From Adiantum capillus-veneris (lineage: Eukaryota > Streptophyta > Polypodiopsida > Polypodiales > Pteridaceae): 64,000 nucleotides of DNA. The position numbers were made by a program, and so were the translations under genes. Positions 41,613 to 53,689 of this stretch are shown in pieces. The stretch covers positions 73,787,935-73,851,934 of the forward strand of contig CM043950.1 of NCBI GenBank assembly GCA_014529385.2, given 5' to 3'. The notes under the pieces were generated by a model. The model was given only the letters and a program-made list of their open reading frames with translations. It was not told where the DNA came from and made no database searches. Position 1 is the first letter of the stretch; every line of letters starts with the position of its first letter.

Positions 41613-44604
41613 GTCTGTCGTCCCTTGACACAGCTTCATGGACTAAAGTAGTCTTCGGGTTACCAGCTGGCGAGGCAGTATTTAAGTGCATGGAGGGCTT
41701 TTTTATATCTGATTCTTCTTTCTTTTTCTAGGACTTGCAAAAACTACATGGGGACTCTGTTCTTAAGTTCAATGGCTAAATAGCCAACAAACCTTGATGT
41801 AAGGTTGATGATCACTGGCCCAAATATCTTCGTTTGCTAGGTGAAGAAACCTATATAGAATGTCTCTTCAAATGCCAACATATTGCTAGATGGTAGAAAC
41901 ATACATCCGGTGTACAAGTGGTAGAGGACTTCTTCTAAAGGCTGTCCACTTAACTCATAGCATAGCCTTTTGTTGCCTTCGTGGAAAGACATCCATGGGG
42001 CTCCTTCTTGCTCAGACTCGTGAAAATTTCGAATGCAGGTGAGTAGAATTCTGCAGATCTTATAAATCATTGCACATGAGAGGTCAGGGAGGCTCTTGAA
42101 GAAGGTCATGGTGCCCATTAGGGTTTTCACCATGTATTCTTTAGTTGCCGATCCTTGCTCTGGAGTTGGTAGTCATGGTTATTTTGACATGTTGGCCTCT
42201 TCTTCTTTAGTGCATCGTGTTCCTGCCACGTCCTTACCCATGGTACGGGATAGAATGTTGGGTCCTTTTGTAGGGCTACAAGGGCTTTTGTGAATAGAAT
42301 TAGGTATCTGGAGTTCTTGTTCAACCAGTTTTTTCTCCATTTTGGCTGGATATCATCTTAGATTTCTGCCTGCATATCCTTGTAAAGTCTTTCTTTAACG
42401 TGAAGTGGCTCCACCTTTATCAATGGGTAGGGTAGTGACTGTTCATGCCATCGAGCATTGTTTGTTTGGGAGTGCACTAAGTTACATTTATTGAGTCGAG
42501 AACTCTCAACTCCCAATCCATTGATGCTTTCCATTCAACATCTACTTCTTGGACAATCTACTCTTTTAATGCATCGTCCTCAGCTTTGGAAAGATAGACC
42601 ATTGGCACTTGCTCGGCTTTAGTGATTGGTACTTGAAAATCTAACTCTTCTTCTAGCGCTTTTGTGATGGTTGTGTTTCCATATCAGCAAAATAAATGGA
42701 GGGTATGTGAATGGTTGGCTATTCAGAGGTTCCTGTCTCATCTTGAGTTTCTGTTTCTCCCTCTCTTAGCAACTGATTGACTCTCTTCAATTCCTCTATT
42801 TCCTTGAGAAATTGCTCTTCTCTTTGGACCCGCATCAATGAAAGTTCTCGTCTTTGCATTTGTTACAGCTTCAACTCAAGTTCAAGGTCCTTGTTCCTCT
42901 TCTCTAAAGTCTTGTAGACTTCAGTTGTTCCCTTAATTGAGGCAACAACTAGGTTTTCCCTTATCTGTCTTAGAAATGCCGCTTGATCATTGATCTGCTG
43001 CTTGGAGTACTACAAAGAAGCATTAGCTACATCGAGCTACACTTGGATCTTTTGTACTGATAGAGTAGTGGTTAAGAGTTCATTGGTTACTTCTTTCAGT
43101 TGTTGATTTTTGCTTTTGTATGCATCGGATAACTTTGTCAAGAGCTCTCCCAACTTTTCTATCTCTTTTTGTTGTTTCTCCTTTGCAATGTGGTGTATTG
43201 TTGCTTCGTTTTTCAGCTCTTTAATTTGTCTTTGAAGATCTGAAATGATGTTCATTTGGTCATGTAGCTCTCCTTGTAGAGCATCAATGACTAGTTCTAG
43301 CCCCTTATCCTTGGCCCTGCGGCTAAGTGCTTTTGTTCTCATCTTGTCTATCTGTTGTCTACCTATGGTTGTTTATACGTTTGGGTTGTGCCAGCTTGTG
43401 GATCTTTTGCTGGTGCAGTGGCTTTTGGCTATGGAGTGGGTTCTATTTCTCCTCCTTGAGGCTTTGTGGATGCCTCAGCTGCTTCTACTTCTTGAGGATT
43501 TGTAGAGGAAGGTCCTGCTACAGTTGTTTGGCCTTCCTTGGGTTGTTCAAAATCTACTTCTTCTTGTCATTCTAACTCTTCTCCCTTTGCTACATCGTCT
43601 TCCTTAGATTTATCCACTGGTGAATGGCTTGGACTCGGCATGGGCTGATCTTCTTGCTTCGTAGTTGGTGAAGAGGGTCGTGGAGACATCTCTTCGTGGT
43701 CATCACTTTGTTTAGCAGATTCCGCTTGTCTCTATTTTTGAGCCGCTTCTTTTGGTGCTTTTCTTTAAAACTATAGAGCTTCCTTCAGCTTTCAAGCTTC
43801 AGCTTTTGCATACATCCACTCAAGCCAAGATTTGAGATCCTCTAGAACCTTCTTTGCAAGGTTCGTGGTTCTTGGTCCCTTTCCCTGCCTTGGACTCCAT
43901 TTTTGGGATCTTTACTTGTAGCTTGGTGGCTCCTTTTGTATGTTTGCTTTTCTCTTTCAATTCTAGTCTTCTTTTGCTGTGTCTCCTCTTGGTGAGCTAC
44001 CACTGCTTTCTTTTTCATTGCTTCTCTCCTTGCCCTGATTTATTCGTTGCTAGAGCTTTCGCTGCTATGGGCTTCATGGACACTTTCTGCAAATTCCTCA
44101 TCTGATTTGTCTACTCCTTTGTTGATCTAGTGGTCCTTGGAGAAGGTTGAGCTGACATGATCTACATGGTCTGATCTAGGGTTGGTGGAAAATTGTCGGC
44201 CGTTTCAATAGCATGATATGCTATTCTTGTTAGCACTTCTGGAGCGCCCGGATATGTGATCTTTCCCTCTTTATTTGTGCCCTTCAGTGTTGGTATCACA
44301 TCCTACGCATGATCTATTGCTTGCTTGGTTGTCGACTTTAATACTTGAGTGAAAGTAGTCGCAACCGCATGGTTTGGAGTTGTGTACCGTGGCAGTCTCT
44401 TTGATAGGAGGTGGAAATACTGATGATAGAGGCAAGCTGGTTCCTCCACTTGCCTTTGGATGAGATCAAAAATGTGGCATCAATAGTACCTTTGGTAAAA
44501 GTACCGGTTGTCTTTCTATCTGCTACAAATGGATGCATGGCTACCATGCAGAAAAATATCAAAAACAACATACTGCTAAGCATAAATAAACAAATCTTCT
44601 TACC
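41613..44604 (-). pseudogene. Degenerate coding region of unknown family (Lys/Glu-rich, coiled coil)
   Basis: Minus-strand fragments in order: an N-terminal piece with HPFVADRKTTGTFTKGTIDA (about 44545), a long Lys/Glu/Pro/Ser-rich frame-broken stretch (44150-43380), a clean coiled coil (43342-43037, ISDLQRQIKELKNEATIHHI), and C-terminal pieces at 42324-42127 and 42133-41837 (ICRILLTCIRNFHESEQ). Frames are joined only by assuming several shifts. It lies between two LTR-like sequences, so it may be the accessory or gag-like ORF of a retroelement, or a captured gene. No family recognised. Confidence 0.35.
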
Positions 44605-45199
44605 TGACACCTCACATAGCACATAATTAACGATGTACGCAAACAAAGAGAGACAGCGAGATAGAGATAGAGAGAGAGAGAGAGAGAGAGAAGAAGAAGA
44701 AGAAGAAGAAGAAGAGAACATGCGTCGGTGCACCTCCTAGAGCAGAGTGCTACACTGACACAACAACAGAGAAGGGTGGAGAGGAGAGAAGAATCACACA
44801 AACACTGGGTGCAATCTCCCCCCGTGCAAGAGTGAGCATGTCCCTCTTGCACGTATTTTATTTATAGAAAAGTTCATGCTAAAAAATTGAGTTACATCAG
44901 CTCACACGTGGGCATAAGATAGTCATGGCTCATAAAGAGCTCAATATAGCAATTAATAATTGTCTGCATATCAACTTATAACTAAACCATAAACTACTAA
45001 GGCTTGCCAAAAAACCCAGTGGTGGAATTTTTTTCCGAATAGCTAATATCGCCTTATTGTCCAACACGTGCTAGTCACTGATCTGCTCACACAACACCTA
45101 ACAAGTGATCATATTTTACAGTTCAAATCAAGATTGCAATGCTTCATAAAAATATCAACTATTTCACAAATAAATAATCAAAATATCAATTCCATTACA
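44605..45199 (-). promoter_or_regulatory. Possible chromovirus 3' LTR / promoter with TATA box and splice donor
   Basis: On the minus strand a CAACCCCGGGGTA tract precedes TGTAATGGAATTG (from 45199). CTATAAATAAAATACG lies at about 44870-44855, then a CT/TTC-rich leader with (CTT)n and (CT)n (44715-44660), then GAGGTGTCA at 44613-44605 followed by GGTAAGAAG. Either this is a 595-bp LTR ending in CA, or the CAG/GTAAGA is a 5' splice site after a leader exon. No second copy was seen, so the LTR reading is unproven. Confidence 0.4.
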
Positions 45200-45279
45200 T
45201 ACCCCGGGGTTGAAAGGCAATTGTCCTCAATTGTTACCAAAACCAAACTAGCGACAGTGGTGGCCAACCACTGGTAGAG

Positions 45280-45470
45280 TGATCTAGTAATTGGTGTTGC
45301 CTAAACAGGTGGATGTACACAAATCTGGGTTGCCTAAATCGGCAAATCTGCATTTTGAATTTGTGTTGCCTAAATCGGCGAATATACACTAGTGCTGTGT
45401 ACACCGGCGGATCTACACTTTTAAAATTTGTGTTGCCTAGATCGGCAAATCTACACAAGAAGAGAGGCAC
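45280..45470 (-). repeat. Minisatellite, about 50-bp units
   Basis: Four imperfect units of TTGTGTTGCCTAAATCGGCA.AT.TACA in the 3' untranslated part of the chromovirus. Confidence 0.8.
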
Positions 45471-45499
45471 TGTTTAAAACGGGGAATCTGTGTCTCAAG

Positions 45500-45656
45500 T
45501 ATGCATCAAAATCCATTGACACTCTTTCAAAGAATGGTTTTTGTATTTAACCAAATACCTTCTGTACTGATTTTTTGTGTTGGTAGTGTTCATGTCATGA
45601 TCTAAAATTATTTCGGGAGTCAAAATTTCTTCATCCTCCTCAATTAAGGGGGGGTC
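45500..45656 (-). pseudogene. Chromodomain of the Gypsy chromovirus
   Basis: Minus-strand open stretch of about 52 codons: IEEDEEILTPEIILDHDM, then YRRYLVKYKNHSLKECQWI. The Y-x-VKYK...E-x-x-W pattern is the C-terminal chromodomain that defines chromoviruses and steers integration to particular chromatin (family knowledge). Stops separate it from the integrase core upstream. Confidence 0.75.
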
Positions 45657-46905
45657 ACTACGGAAGGAGTATTGGGAAAAGGTCCCTTATGTGGTCTCAA
45701 CAAAGTAACATGGAAGGAGTTGTGTATTTTTCAATGTATCTAGGGGCCAATTTCACTTTGGGATATTTTTCTACGCTTTTTAAGTGTCGTTTTTCTATTC
45801 TAAACCAAACAAGGTCATTTTATTTAAAAGGTGTAGGTCTTAGTTTCTTGTTGGTGTGTGCAGTGTATCATTGTTGTGCTCCTTTAATGCAGGTTATGGC
45901 TTGTTGTATAATGTGTGTGTGGTCTCTTGCTAAAGTATCACCTGCAGGGACATCAGTGCTAATAGTGGAGATAGGGACAGGTAGTTTCTTCCCATAGACA
46001 ATTTCAAAGGGTGCACGGCTTGTGGAGGAGTGTGGGGTGTTATTGTAAGAAAACTGAAACATAGGGAGGTGTTGGTTCCAGTTTGCAGTATTTTTAGTGG
46101 TATAAGATCTAAGGAGGTCCATAATAGTGTTGTTCATGGCTTCTGTCCATTACTTTCAGGGTGAAAGGTAGATGTGAAATCCATTATGTAGCCTAAGTTT
46201 TGGCTAGGGTGACCCAAAAAATATTGCAAAAGCATCCATCTTGGTCAGAGAGAATGACCTTGGGGAAGCCATGATAGGGAAAGATGGTTTTGAGGAGAAG
46301 GCTTGTAGCCTCTGGTGCAAACAGTGTCTTTTTTCAAGGTACAAAGTATGCTTGTTTGCTAAAACATTCAACAATGGTCCATATCATATCATTAGGTGAG
46401 GATGTGGTGGAGAGTCCGGTGATAAAATCCATGGATATTTGTTCCCAAGGGCGAGCATGGATAAGGAGAGGCATTAAAAGACCATAATACTTACCATGAT
46501 GGCGTTTAACTCTTTGATATATCAAACATTCTAAAACAATCTTTGTGATATTGTACTTCATTCCATGCCAAAAAATCTATCTTGACATGCAACGAGTGTG
46601 GATTGAATTCCTTGGTGACCCAAATATGGTGGTGCATGCATTTCAGTCATTGCTAGTTCCTTAAAGGGTGTTGTGATGCATAGCTTTTGCTGAAAATGAA
46701 GAAAACCATTCTCCAAGGTGTAGTGTTCGTAGGGAAGAACATTATTGTAAGTTATTTCAAACCAAGGACGTGAGAAATGTGGATCTTGAGTATATGTGTT
46801 AGGCATAGAATGAAATGATTGCACATCACTCACAGAAATGTGATTCAAGTAAACATGCTTGATTTTATCAAAGACACATGAACGAGTAACAGAAAGAACA
46901 TTCAC
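45657..46905 (-). pseudogene. Chromovirus integrase, fragmented
   Basis: The zinc region is 46905-46558 (LCITTPFKEL, APPYLGHQGI). The core start is 46561-46334 (PWEQISMDFITGLS, TIVECFSKQAYF, first Asp), and the core end is 46137-45868 (NNTPHSSTSRAPFEIVYGK). Frameshifts separate the pieces, and the region around the second Asp (46330-46140) is degraded. Confidence 0.85.
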
Positions 46906-47341
46906 TTAAGTTTTTCTACTTAATGCCTCTGCTACTACATTCGCTTTACCTGGTTGGTAGGGTACCATGGGATGGAAATTTTGAATGAAACCGGCCCATT
47001 TGATATGATGGTCAAAAATGATGGATTGTGTCAAAACATGTTTAATGGCCTCTTCGTCACTCTTCAAAGCCATAAGATAATATTTCCAAATGTCTAGAGT
47101 GTGGACTATGGCTAGAAATTCTTTATTGTACGTATGTTCTATATTTGGTTTCAGATGGTTTGAGTTTTGGACTTTCGAAGGCAAGTAAGTGATCATTTTT
47201 CATTAAGATTGCACCTTTGTCTGAGCCACTCGCATATGTAGCAACTAGAAAGAAGGGTTGTGTGAAGTCTGGGAATTGCACGTCAGGGGCATGTGTGAGA
47301 AAATATTTGAGAGTGTCAAATGATTTTTGTTGTGTGGGGCC
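46906..47341 (-). pseudogene. Chromovirus RNase H, frameshifted
   Basis: EHTYNKEFLAIVHTLDIWKYYL, the middle of Gypsy RNase H, is followed by FDHHIKWAGFIQNF and PGKANVVAEALSRK, the connection to integrase. The first Asp segment lies in another frame near 47240. Confidence 0.8.
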
Positions 47342-47822
47342 TCAATTGAATGGTACTTTCTGACGAATTAAAGTGGTCATCCGTGATGCAATGTGTGAGA
47401 AGTTTTTCACAAGTTTATGATTAAAAACTACTAAACCTAGAAAGGATTTGATGTCGTGCACGGATTTGGGGGTAGGCCATGTTTTAATAGTGTCAATCTT
47501 TTGAGGGTCAATGGATATGCCTGTTTCTGAGACTATGTGGCCTAAATAATCAATGTGTGTTTGAAAAAATGTACTTTTGTTAGGATTTGCAAACAATTGG
47601 TGCTCACGCAATAGCTCAAAGACAATATACAGGTGATTTTTGTGCTCGTGCTCATTACGAACGAAAATCAAATTGTCATCAAAAACCACAATAATAAAGT
47701 CTTGATAATCAAGAAAGATTTTGTTCATCATCCTAGCAAATGTGGTAGGTGCATTTGTAAGACCAAATGGTAAAATAATAAACTCATAATATCCAGACTG
47801 GTGATAGCGAAAAAAAGAGCAG
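47342..47822 (-). pseudogene. Chromovirus reverse transcriptase, C-terminal half
   Basis: The frame contains YYEFIILPFGLTNAPTTFAR, VVFDDNLIF (a variant of the Y-x-DD site with Phe before DD), THIDYLGHIVSETGI and the thumb. The N-terminal residues of the longer open frame beyond 47822 belong to the inserted sequence, not RT. Separated from the N-terminal half by two insertions. Confidence 0.88.
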
Positions 47823-49283
47823 TGCAATCGGGTGGCCTCTGCAAACAAGCAAAGAACAAAACAAAGGGGGCACCACCCTAAATTAAGAGGTTTAGGCACC
47901 TCACACATAGTGCACATAGGCAAGTGAGACTTCTAGCATTATGATGGCATCAAAACATATGGCAAAACACATAGAAACGAAGCTTAGGGACCTTATGTAG
48001 CATATATATACATCAGCTTAACAATACAACGGCATCTGATCATACATAACAAGGATATAGAGAAGCAAGCCAAGGATGGCATAACCCCTTGTCAAAAACA
48101 ATCAACCCAGCAAGTAGGTATGATCCTACTAGCAACACATCAATACCTTAGAGAATGATGGCGAGGATGGTGGCCATGGAGCATGAGAGAAGACTACTTA
48201 TTTAGGTTTTGGGCCTAGTAATGTAGCATACTAGAGGGAGAGAGAGTAGAGCTCCATCCATAGCTCCTCATTGTGAGCAATGTCGTCATAGCTTCGTTGC
48301 TTGGTGAAGTGGGTGAAGTGTTCATTTTGAGTGAGAGAAGGCCTCCTTATATAGGTTTTTGAGAGGGTTTAGGATTAGGGATAAACATGCTTAAATCCGC
48401 TGATTGGGGTTACTTTTTGCTTAGGGTGGTCAACAGATTGAGGTCACCTGATATGTCACCATCAAGATATTCTCTAGAGTGATGTGAGAGGGGAGGGTAA
48501 ATGCTGATTTTTCTGATTGTGACACATGGGGATAAGGCCTTGACCAGCATTTAAGAGCAGGTAAGGTGGCTGTTGAAACTGGAGGTTCTGCACATGTCAG
48601 GGGGGGACCTGCGGGGGGGAGGTGGCAGTTGGGTCCTCGTGAATATCAAATTCTCAAAAAATCCTCAACCATGGCTTCTTTTGACATGTGTTCTTTGAAA
48701 AAATCAGCATGTCTCTTTTCAACTCAAAAGTCTTTATCCCTATTGACTCACCTTTACCATAAGATTTTCCCTTTTTCTCCTCCTGTAACTACATTGTTGA
48801 TGCCCAATCACTCCTTCTAGTAATAGTGAACTGTTACCTACCAAATACTTATGGTGCAGTAAAAAATATTTACTATGGGTAAAAAAAGTTACTGTAGGTA
48901 AAAAGTGATTTGTATTTACCATGTAGGTGAAAAATATTTACTGTAGGTAAAAAATATTTACTGTGGTAAAAAATATTTACTGTCGGTAAAAAAGTGAAAA
49001 CGGAGTATGCTGTGCTGTGAGTCCACACGAACATCCTCGTGTAAATCTCACTAGAAATTCACACCTAGAATGGGCTATTCTGTAAGATATAGGTTGTAGG
49101 CATGCATAAGAGCTCGTTCCCACGTATCTTCTGTCCATGACACTTTTTACTCTTTGGTGCTTGTGAAGTAGATTTTTCTTCTCTTTCGAGATCCCTTGGA
49201 CTAGAGTATCCTCATCTCCCCGACAACTGACTGTGCCTTTATTGCATCTTCAGAAGGGGTCCTAAAAACCATGCATCAACAGG
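47823..49283 (-). mobile_element. 1.46-kb non-coding insertion in the chromovirus RT, possible solo LTR
   Basis: It separates RT blocks that should be adjacent. On the minus strand it starts TGTACCCTGTTGATGCATGG and carries a TATA-like CCTATATAAGGAGG (about 48356-48343) followed by a leader. The far end (...TTGCACTGCTC) is not a clean CA end and no target duplication is certain. At 48840-48990 it has an array of GGTAAAAAATATTTACTGT units of about 22-25 bases. No protein recognised; the 48566-48820 frame looks like chance. Confidence 0.5.
48840..48990. repeat. Short tandem array (GGTAAAAAATATTTACTGTA)
   Basis: About six imperfect units. Each is partly self-complementary (GTAAA...TTTAC), so the array can form hairpins. 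Confidence 0.8.
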
Positions 49284-49327
49284 GTACAAAATGAAGTTTT
49301 AAAAATATCGTTGGGGTGCATATGGAT

Positions 49328-50226
49328 TGTTGAGCTATATATAGTATCTCTATATATATCACCCTGGTCCCCTCTATATAAACGCATCTCATGTGATCAG
49401 TAGACACACTTTGGGACTTGTACATGTTGGTGTCATCTCTCTCTCCTCTCATCTACATGCGCTTTCTCCCTCCGGTTCAACATGGTATCAGAGCCATCCT
49501 TCGAAGGCAAGGTTCGGTGTGCAAGACATCTAAGGCAAGGCTTGATTCCCGATGATGTGGTGCGCAACACAAGGCTTTTTGCCTTCCAAGGTAGAGTTTT
49601 GACCAAGGAAAGGGTCGATGACTGTGACGAAACTTTGCGACACAGCAATCATCGCAACACAGAATCAAAGATAAGTCATGTTTTTTTTGTTCGTTCTAAA
49701 AGTTCTTTTTTTTTCGATGACTGTGATGAAGCTTCGCGAAAAAACAAAGGCAGTTCTATGTCAAGCTTTTTGATGCTCGTAATAGCTAGTTGTGGTCATG
49801 CTTGTATTTAGGATGAAAGTCACATCGAACAATGTGTGTAGAGGCTTAAAGATATTCAAGCTGCTCAAAGATATTGAAGAATTTGCATCAATTCAACTGC
49901 ATATATTGTTCAAGACCCCTGAAAGGGCACATTGTAAACCAGGAGTGATGTAGCTCCTTTGAACATTGTAAATGTATATTTTAAAAATTTTAATATAACA
50001 GTGGGTATATATAGAGCTATGGGTTTTTCCCTTGAGCCGCCAAGGGTTTTTTCATCCACAGTTAGGGACCTTTAGTGGAGTGGGGATGTTGAGCTATATA
50101 TAGCACCCTGGTCCCCTCTATATAAATGCATCTCGTGTGATCAGTAGACACACTTTGGGGCTTGTACATGTTGGTGTCATCTCTCTCTCCTCTCATCTAC
50201 ATGCGCTTTCTCCCTCCGGTTCAACA
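49328..50226 (+). mobile_element. Miniature LTR retroelement, copy 3 (short subfamily, 899 bp)
   Basis: 5' LTR 49328-49482 (TGTTGAGCTATATATAG...GGTTCAACA), primer site TGGTATCAGAGCCA at 49483, polypurine GTGGAGTGGGGA at 50075-50086, and 3' LTR 50087-50226 (a block near the start is shorter than in the 5' LTR). The 3' interior (GGGTTTTTCCCTTGAG, TTTTTTCATCCACAGTTAGG) matches copies 1 and 2, so it is the same family with a different LTR and without arrays A and B. Flanks TGGAT (49323-49327) and CGAAT (50227-50231) are a 5-bp target duplication with two transitions. It is inserted in the chromovirus RT. Confidence 0.9.
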
Positions 50227-50690
50227 CGAATATGATGGAATCTTGATTTCAAGTCAATTTTGCTAAACAGTTTTGCTTCTCGTAAGCGATCTAGGAGGTT
50301 TTCTATACATGGGATGGGATAGCGATTTTTGACAGTGACCTTGTTTAACGAGCAGTAGTCTATGCACATGCGAAAGGTGTTGTTTTTATTTTGGACTAAA
50401 AGAATTGGGGCACCACAAGGGGATGCACTAGGACGTATGAGGCCCTTGTCTAGGATTTCAGTGATCTGTTTTTGGATTTCTTGATGGTGCAAGGGACTAT
50501 GTCTATATGGTGCTCTGTGTGGAGGTTGTGAGCCAAGAAAAATTTCAATTTTGTGATCTGATACACCTGGAGATGGTGGAAGGGAAGGGGGATAATCATC
50601 CACAAAGGAATCATTATACTGTGAGAGGAAATCATTAAATGTCTGAGGGATACGATTAAGTTGATTTGAATCCTTTGAAACGGCTTAGCA
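50227..50690 (-). pseudogene. Chromovirus reverse transcriptase, N-terminal part
   Basis: Frame with PHRAPYRHSPLHHQEIQKQI, GAPILLVQNKNNTFRMCIDY and NRYPIPCIENLLDRL, then SKIDLKS, conserved fingers and palm blocks of Gypsy RT. It breaks off at the miniature element. A short continuing piece lies at 49284-49322, on the other side of that insertion. The 5' side ends about 50690 against a plus-strand Gypsy fragment, and protease and gag are missing. Confidence 0.85.
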
Positions 50691-50971
50691 CGAATAATCC
50701 TTGGATTTGAGTCTATTGTTGGAAGGATAGAAACCTTAAAGACCTTCTATATACTTCTCATGCCAAATCAAGACAATTAACACCCATGAAGATCATCTAT
50801 ATCCTTAAAATCAAAGACAAGGGTTCAGCAGTCTACCAACCTACCTATTTAGGAATTGTTATATCAACAATTTTGTTATGATGAGTCCTAAGGACGTGGA
50901 ACAAACCTAATACCAAGGGTACTCCATAAGGGATTGGATATTGGGCCAAGGACTAGAAAAAATTCCAAGAG

Positions 50972-51840
50972 ATGAACTCCACGAGAGATCTTTTGAGAGC
51001 AATGTTAAAAAACCCAAAACTACCTCATCACGAAGATGACACTAAATCCATACTAGGGCTATACGAGTCACTATTTCCAACAGATTGGTTTGAGGGACTT
51101 GAAACAAGACCAACTGCTAGGATATTGGGAGTTAAACCAAATAGACGTGTAAGACCAGCTGATTTTCAAAAATGGGTCAAAAAATACAGTGGATCTAGGA
51201 ATCCATACGACCACTTTGCAAGCTTTAAGCAAGTGCCAAGAGAATGTATATTTGATTTCCATACTCAATTCGAGGGATTTGGAATGACATTAGAAGGAAA
51301 ATCATTGACATGTTTCCAAAACATTCCACCAAGGTCAATCATGGACTTAAATACAGTAGCTCAAGGATTTGTAGTTGCATGTCCTAAAATGGGTATCAAA
51401 CATAATACGGTAGCTCAAATCTATAGCTTCAAACAGAAACAAGGTGAGTTTGTTAGGGATTGTGCAACTAGAACGAAGCAATACATTGCAATATGCCCAG
51501 AACTAGAAATGCTGTAGAAGAAAGATTAGTATCATTGTTTCTAGAGGGACTGCTAAACAAAGAACTTCATACTATATTGTATAGCAAGAAACATATGACC
51601 CTAGAAGAGTGTGTGTTAGATGCTATTGACTTAGGAGACAATTGTGATATTTTCAATGAAGAAGATGTCCCTAAGGATAATCAAATTAAGAAAACAACAT
51701 CCACCAAACCAGCACAAGTGGGAACAGCCGCTGCAGCACCGCTTGCAACTATAGAAGACATCCTTAAAAGGATGAATAACATGCAAAAAGCACCTATGAG
51801 GGGACCAGGGCAAGGGATACCTCAACAGGTGAATCCATAA
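50972..51840 (+). pseudogene. Gag of the plus-strand Gypsy fragment, one frameshift
   Basis: 50972-51517 has PADFQKWVKKYSGSRNPYDH, LTCFQNIPPRSI and CATRTKQYIAIC, typical retrotransposon gag core. It shifts by one near 51495 and continues to 51840 (VSLFLEGLLNKELHTILY, LDAIDLGDN), ending before any zinc knuckle. Confidence 0.8.
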
Positions 51841-52018
51841 TGTGTAAAACCACTCAGATAAAAAGAGAGGAACAGACCTAGAGGTAGACAACATCCATTC
51901 AATCATGTCTAAAGCCATTCAATGCACTCTTACTTTAGGAGAACTGTTAAAAATTAGACCATATTTATAGGATGATCTACAAAAAACTCTAGAGAAGGTG
52001 GGAATAACATAGCTAATC

Positions 52019-52648
52019 GTGAAAATTTTGGAAAAACTAAAACATGAAGTGGATAACAAAGAGATTCGATATGTTCCCATTAACAGAGTTGGAGGATACT
52101 ACAAAGGGGAAGAAGGAAACATAACCCTTTCAGTGAGATATAATGATATAGAAACCATGGCAATACTAGATAGTCGGGCAGGCATAGCCATAGCCACAAA
52201 AGCAGTACGGGAATTATGGGGGCAACAATCCATTAGCCAAACTCGAATGAAATTGCAATTTCCTGATGGACACATGGAAGGACCCTTAGGACTACTTGAA
52301 AAAGTGATAGTTAATTCCTTTTGAATTGATTATCAACATAATTTTTTAATAGTGGACTTCAAAAACAAACTCAATTACGAAATCATCTTGGGAAGACCTT
52401 TCATGCGACAAGTACAACTCATCGAGAATTGGGGAAAGAATTATCTATACTTGAAGCAAGTGGGATCAATAACAAGGGTTAATCTAAAAGATCACACTTA
52501 TAGAGATGTCATGAAAACACCCATACAAGAATTTGACTCAGTCTCTTTGGATAAAACTAAGCTTCCATCTTGGTTGAACAAAGACACACCTATTTGGAAT
52601 TGCAAAGCCTCAGAAAGTGGGAGCTTAAAACGAGAAAATCTATCTTAG
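52019..52648 (+). pseudogene. Aspartic protease of the plus-strand Gypsy fragment
   Basis: YNDIETMAILDSRAGIAIAT holds the active site, but the usual D-S/G-G-A triplet reads D-S-R-A, so the site is probably dead. After a TGA at 52322 the second part continues in another frame with YEIILGRPFMRQ. A frame at 52860-53180 is the linker before RT. Confidence 0.75.
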
Positions 52649-53689
52649 AAAGGGATTGCACAGATGTATCCTATGTACCTAAACCCTTTCTGGAGCATTT
52701 GTTTGAGCCATTTTAGTGGACTCAAATTCTAGCAACAATGGATGTATGTGTAAATACATCTATGCCTACTCAATTTTGCAATGAGAATGGCTATAACATA
52801 ATTCCCATACAAATGATCTCAATCCTTTACATTGAAGAAAAATTCAAGAATCCAAGGACTTGATGAAGGCTCAACAAGTCTTTCTAGACCTCTACTATGA
52901 TGCAACAGATGAGTTAGGAGAACATTTAGCAACCTCAGATGATTCGGGGTCGAAAAAAGAACATGTGAGAGCTAAACTACTCATGAAAGGAGGGAAAGAA
53001 AAGTTTTTTAACTTTCCAAACCAGAAACCGAGAAGACAGAAATGGTATCGAAGAAAAAGAGACACAAGAAACTTGAAAGCTAGACCAATGCCATCATTCT
53101 CTAGTAGAACACAGTTTTTGATGCAAATAGATGCACATGATTGTGTCAAAGACAAAATCATTGGTAGATATCCTTTTTAAAAAAACAAGAAATATCAAAA
53201 TCATTAAGAAAAATGAGAAAGGAAAGTCAAGCAAAACCTAAATACCAGGACAAGGATTCAACCATGATACAATTGAACGGAGAAAGAAGTATCAAGAGTT
53301 GAAGAAATCTCTAAAGGAGATATATACAAGTGAAATGGAAACCACTAAGGAGGATGGTAAAGACTCGGGGGGTTCACTATGTGTAAAACTACCATATCAC
53401 GTGCGTTCAAGACATGTTTATAAAACCCCTTATCTGTGAATTTTGTTAAGAATATAATGTACCCTTTTCTTTTAAAATTTGTAAGTTTTTTCAAATTTGA
53501 AAAAATAATGCCCTTTTGTATATATATTTCTGTAAGTTTCAAGAACTTTAAATACCCTTCTATTGAACTCACATGATAGGTGACATTTTTATTAGGTGAC
53601 CTCCCTGGGGGTAAAGATGTAATGAGTGTTCCATCCCATTACAAGAAATATACCCTCTAAGACCAAAAAATCATAGTCAAACAACCTGT

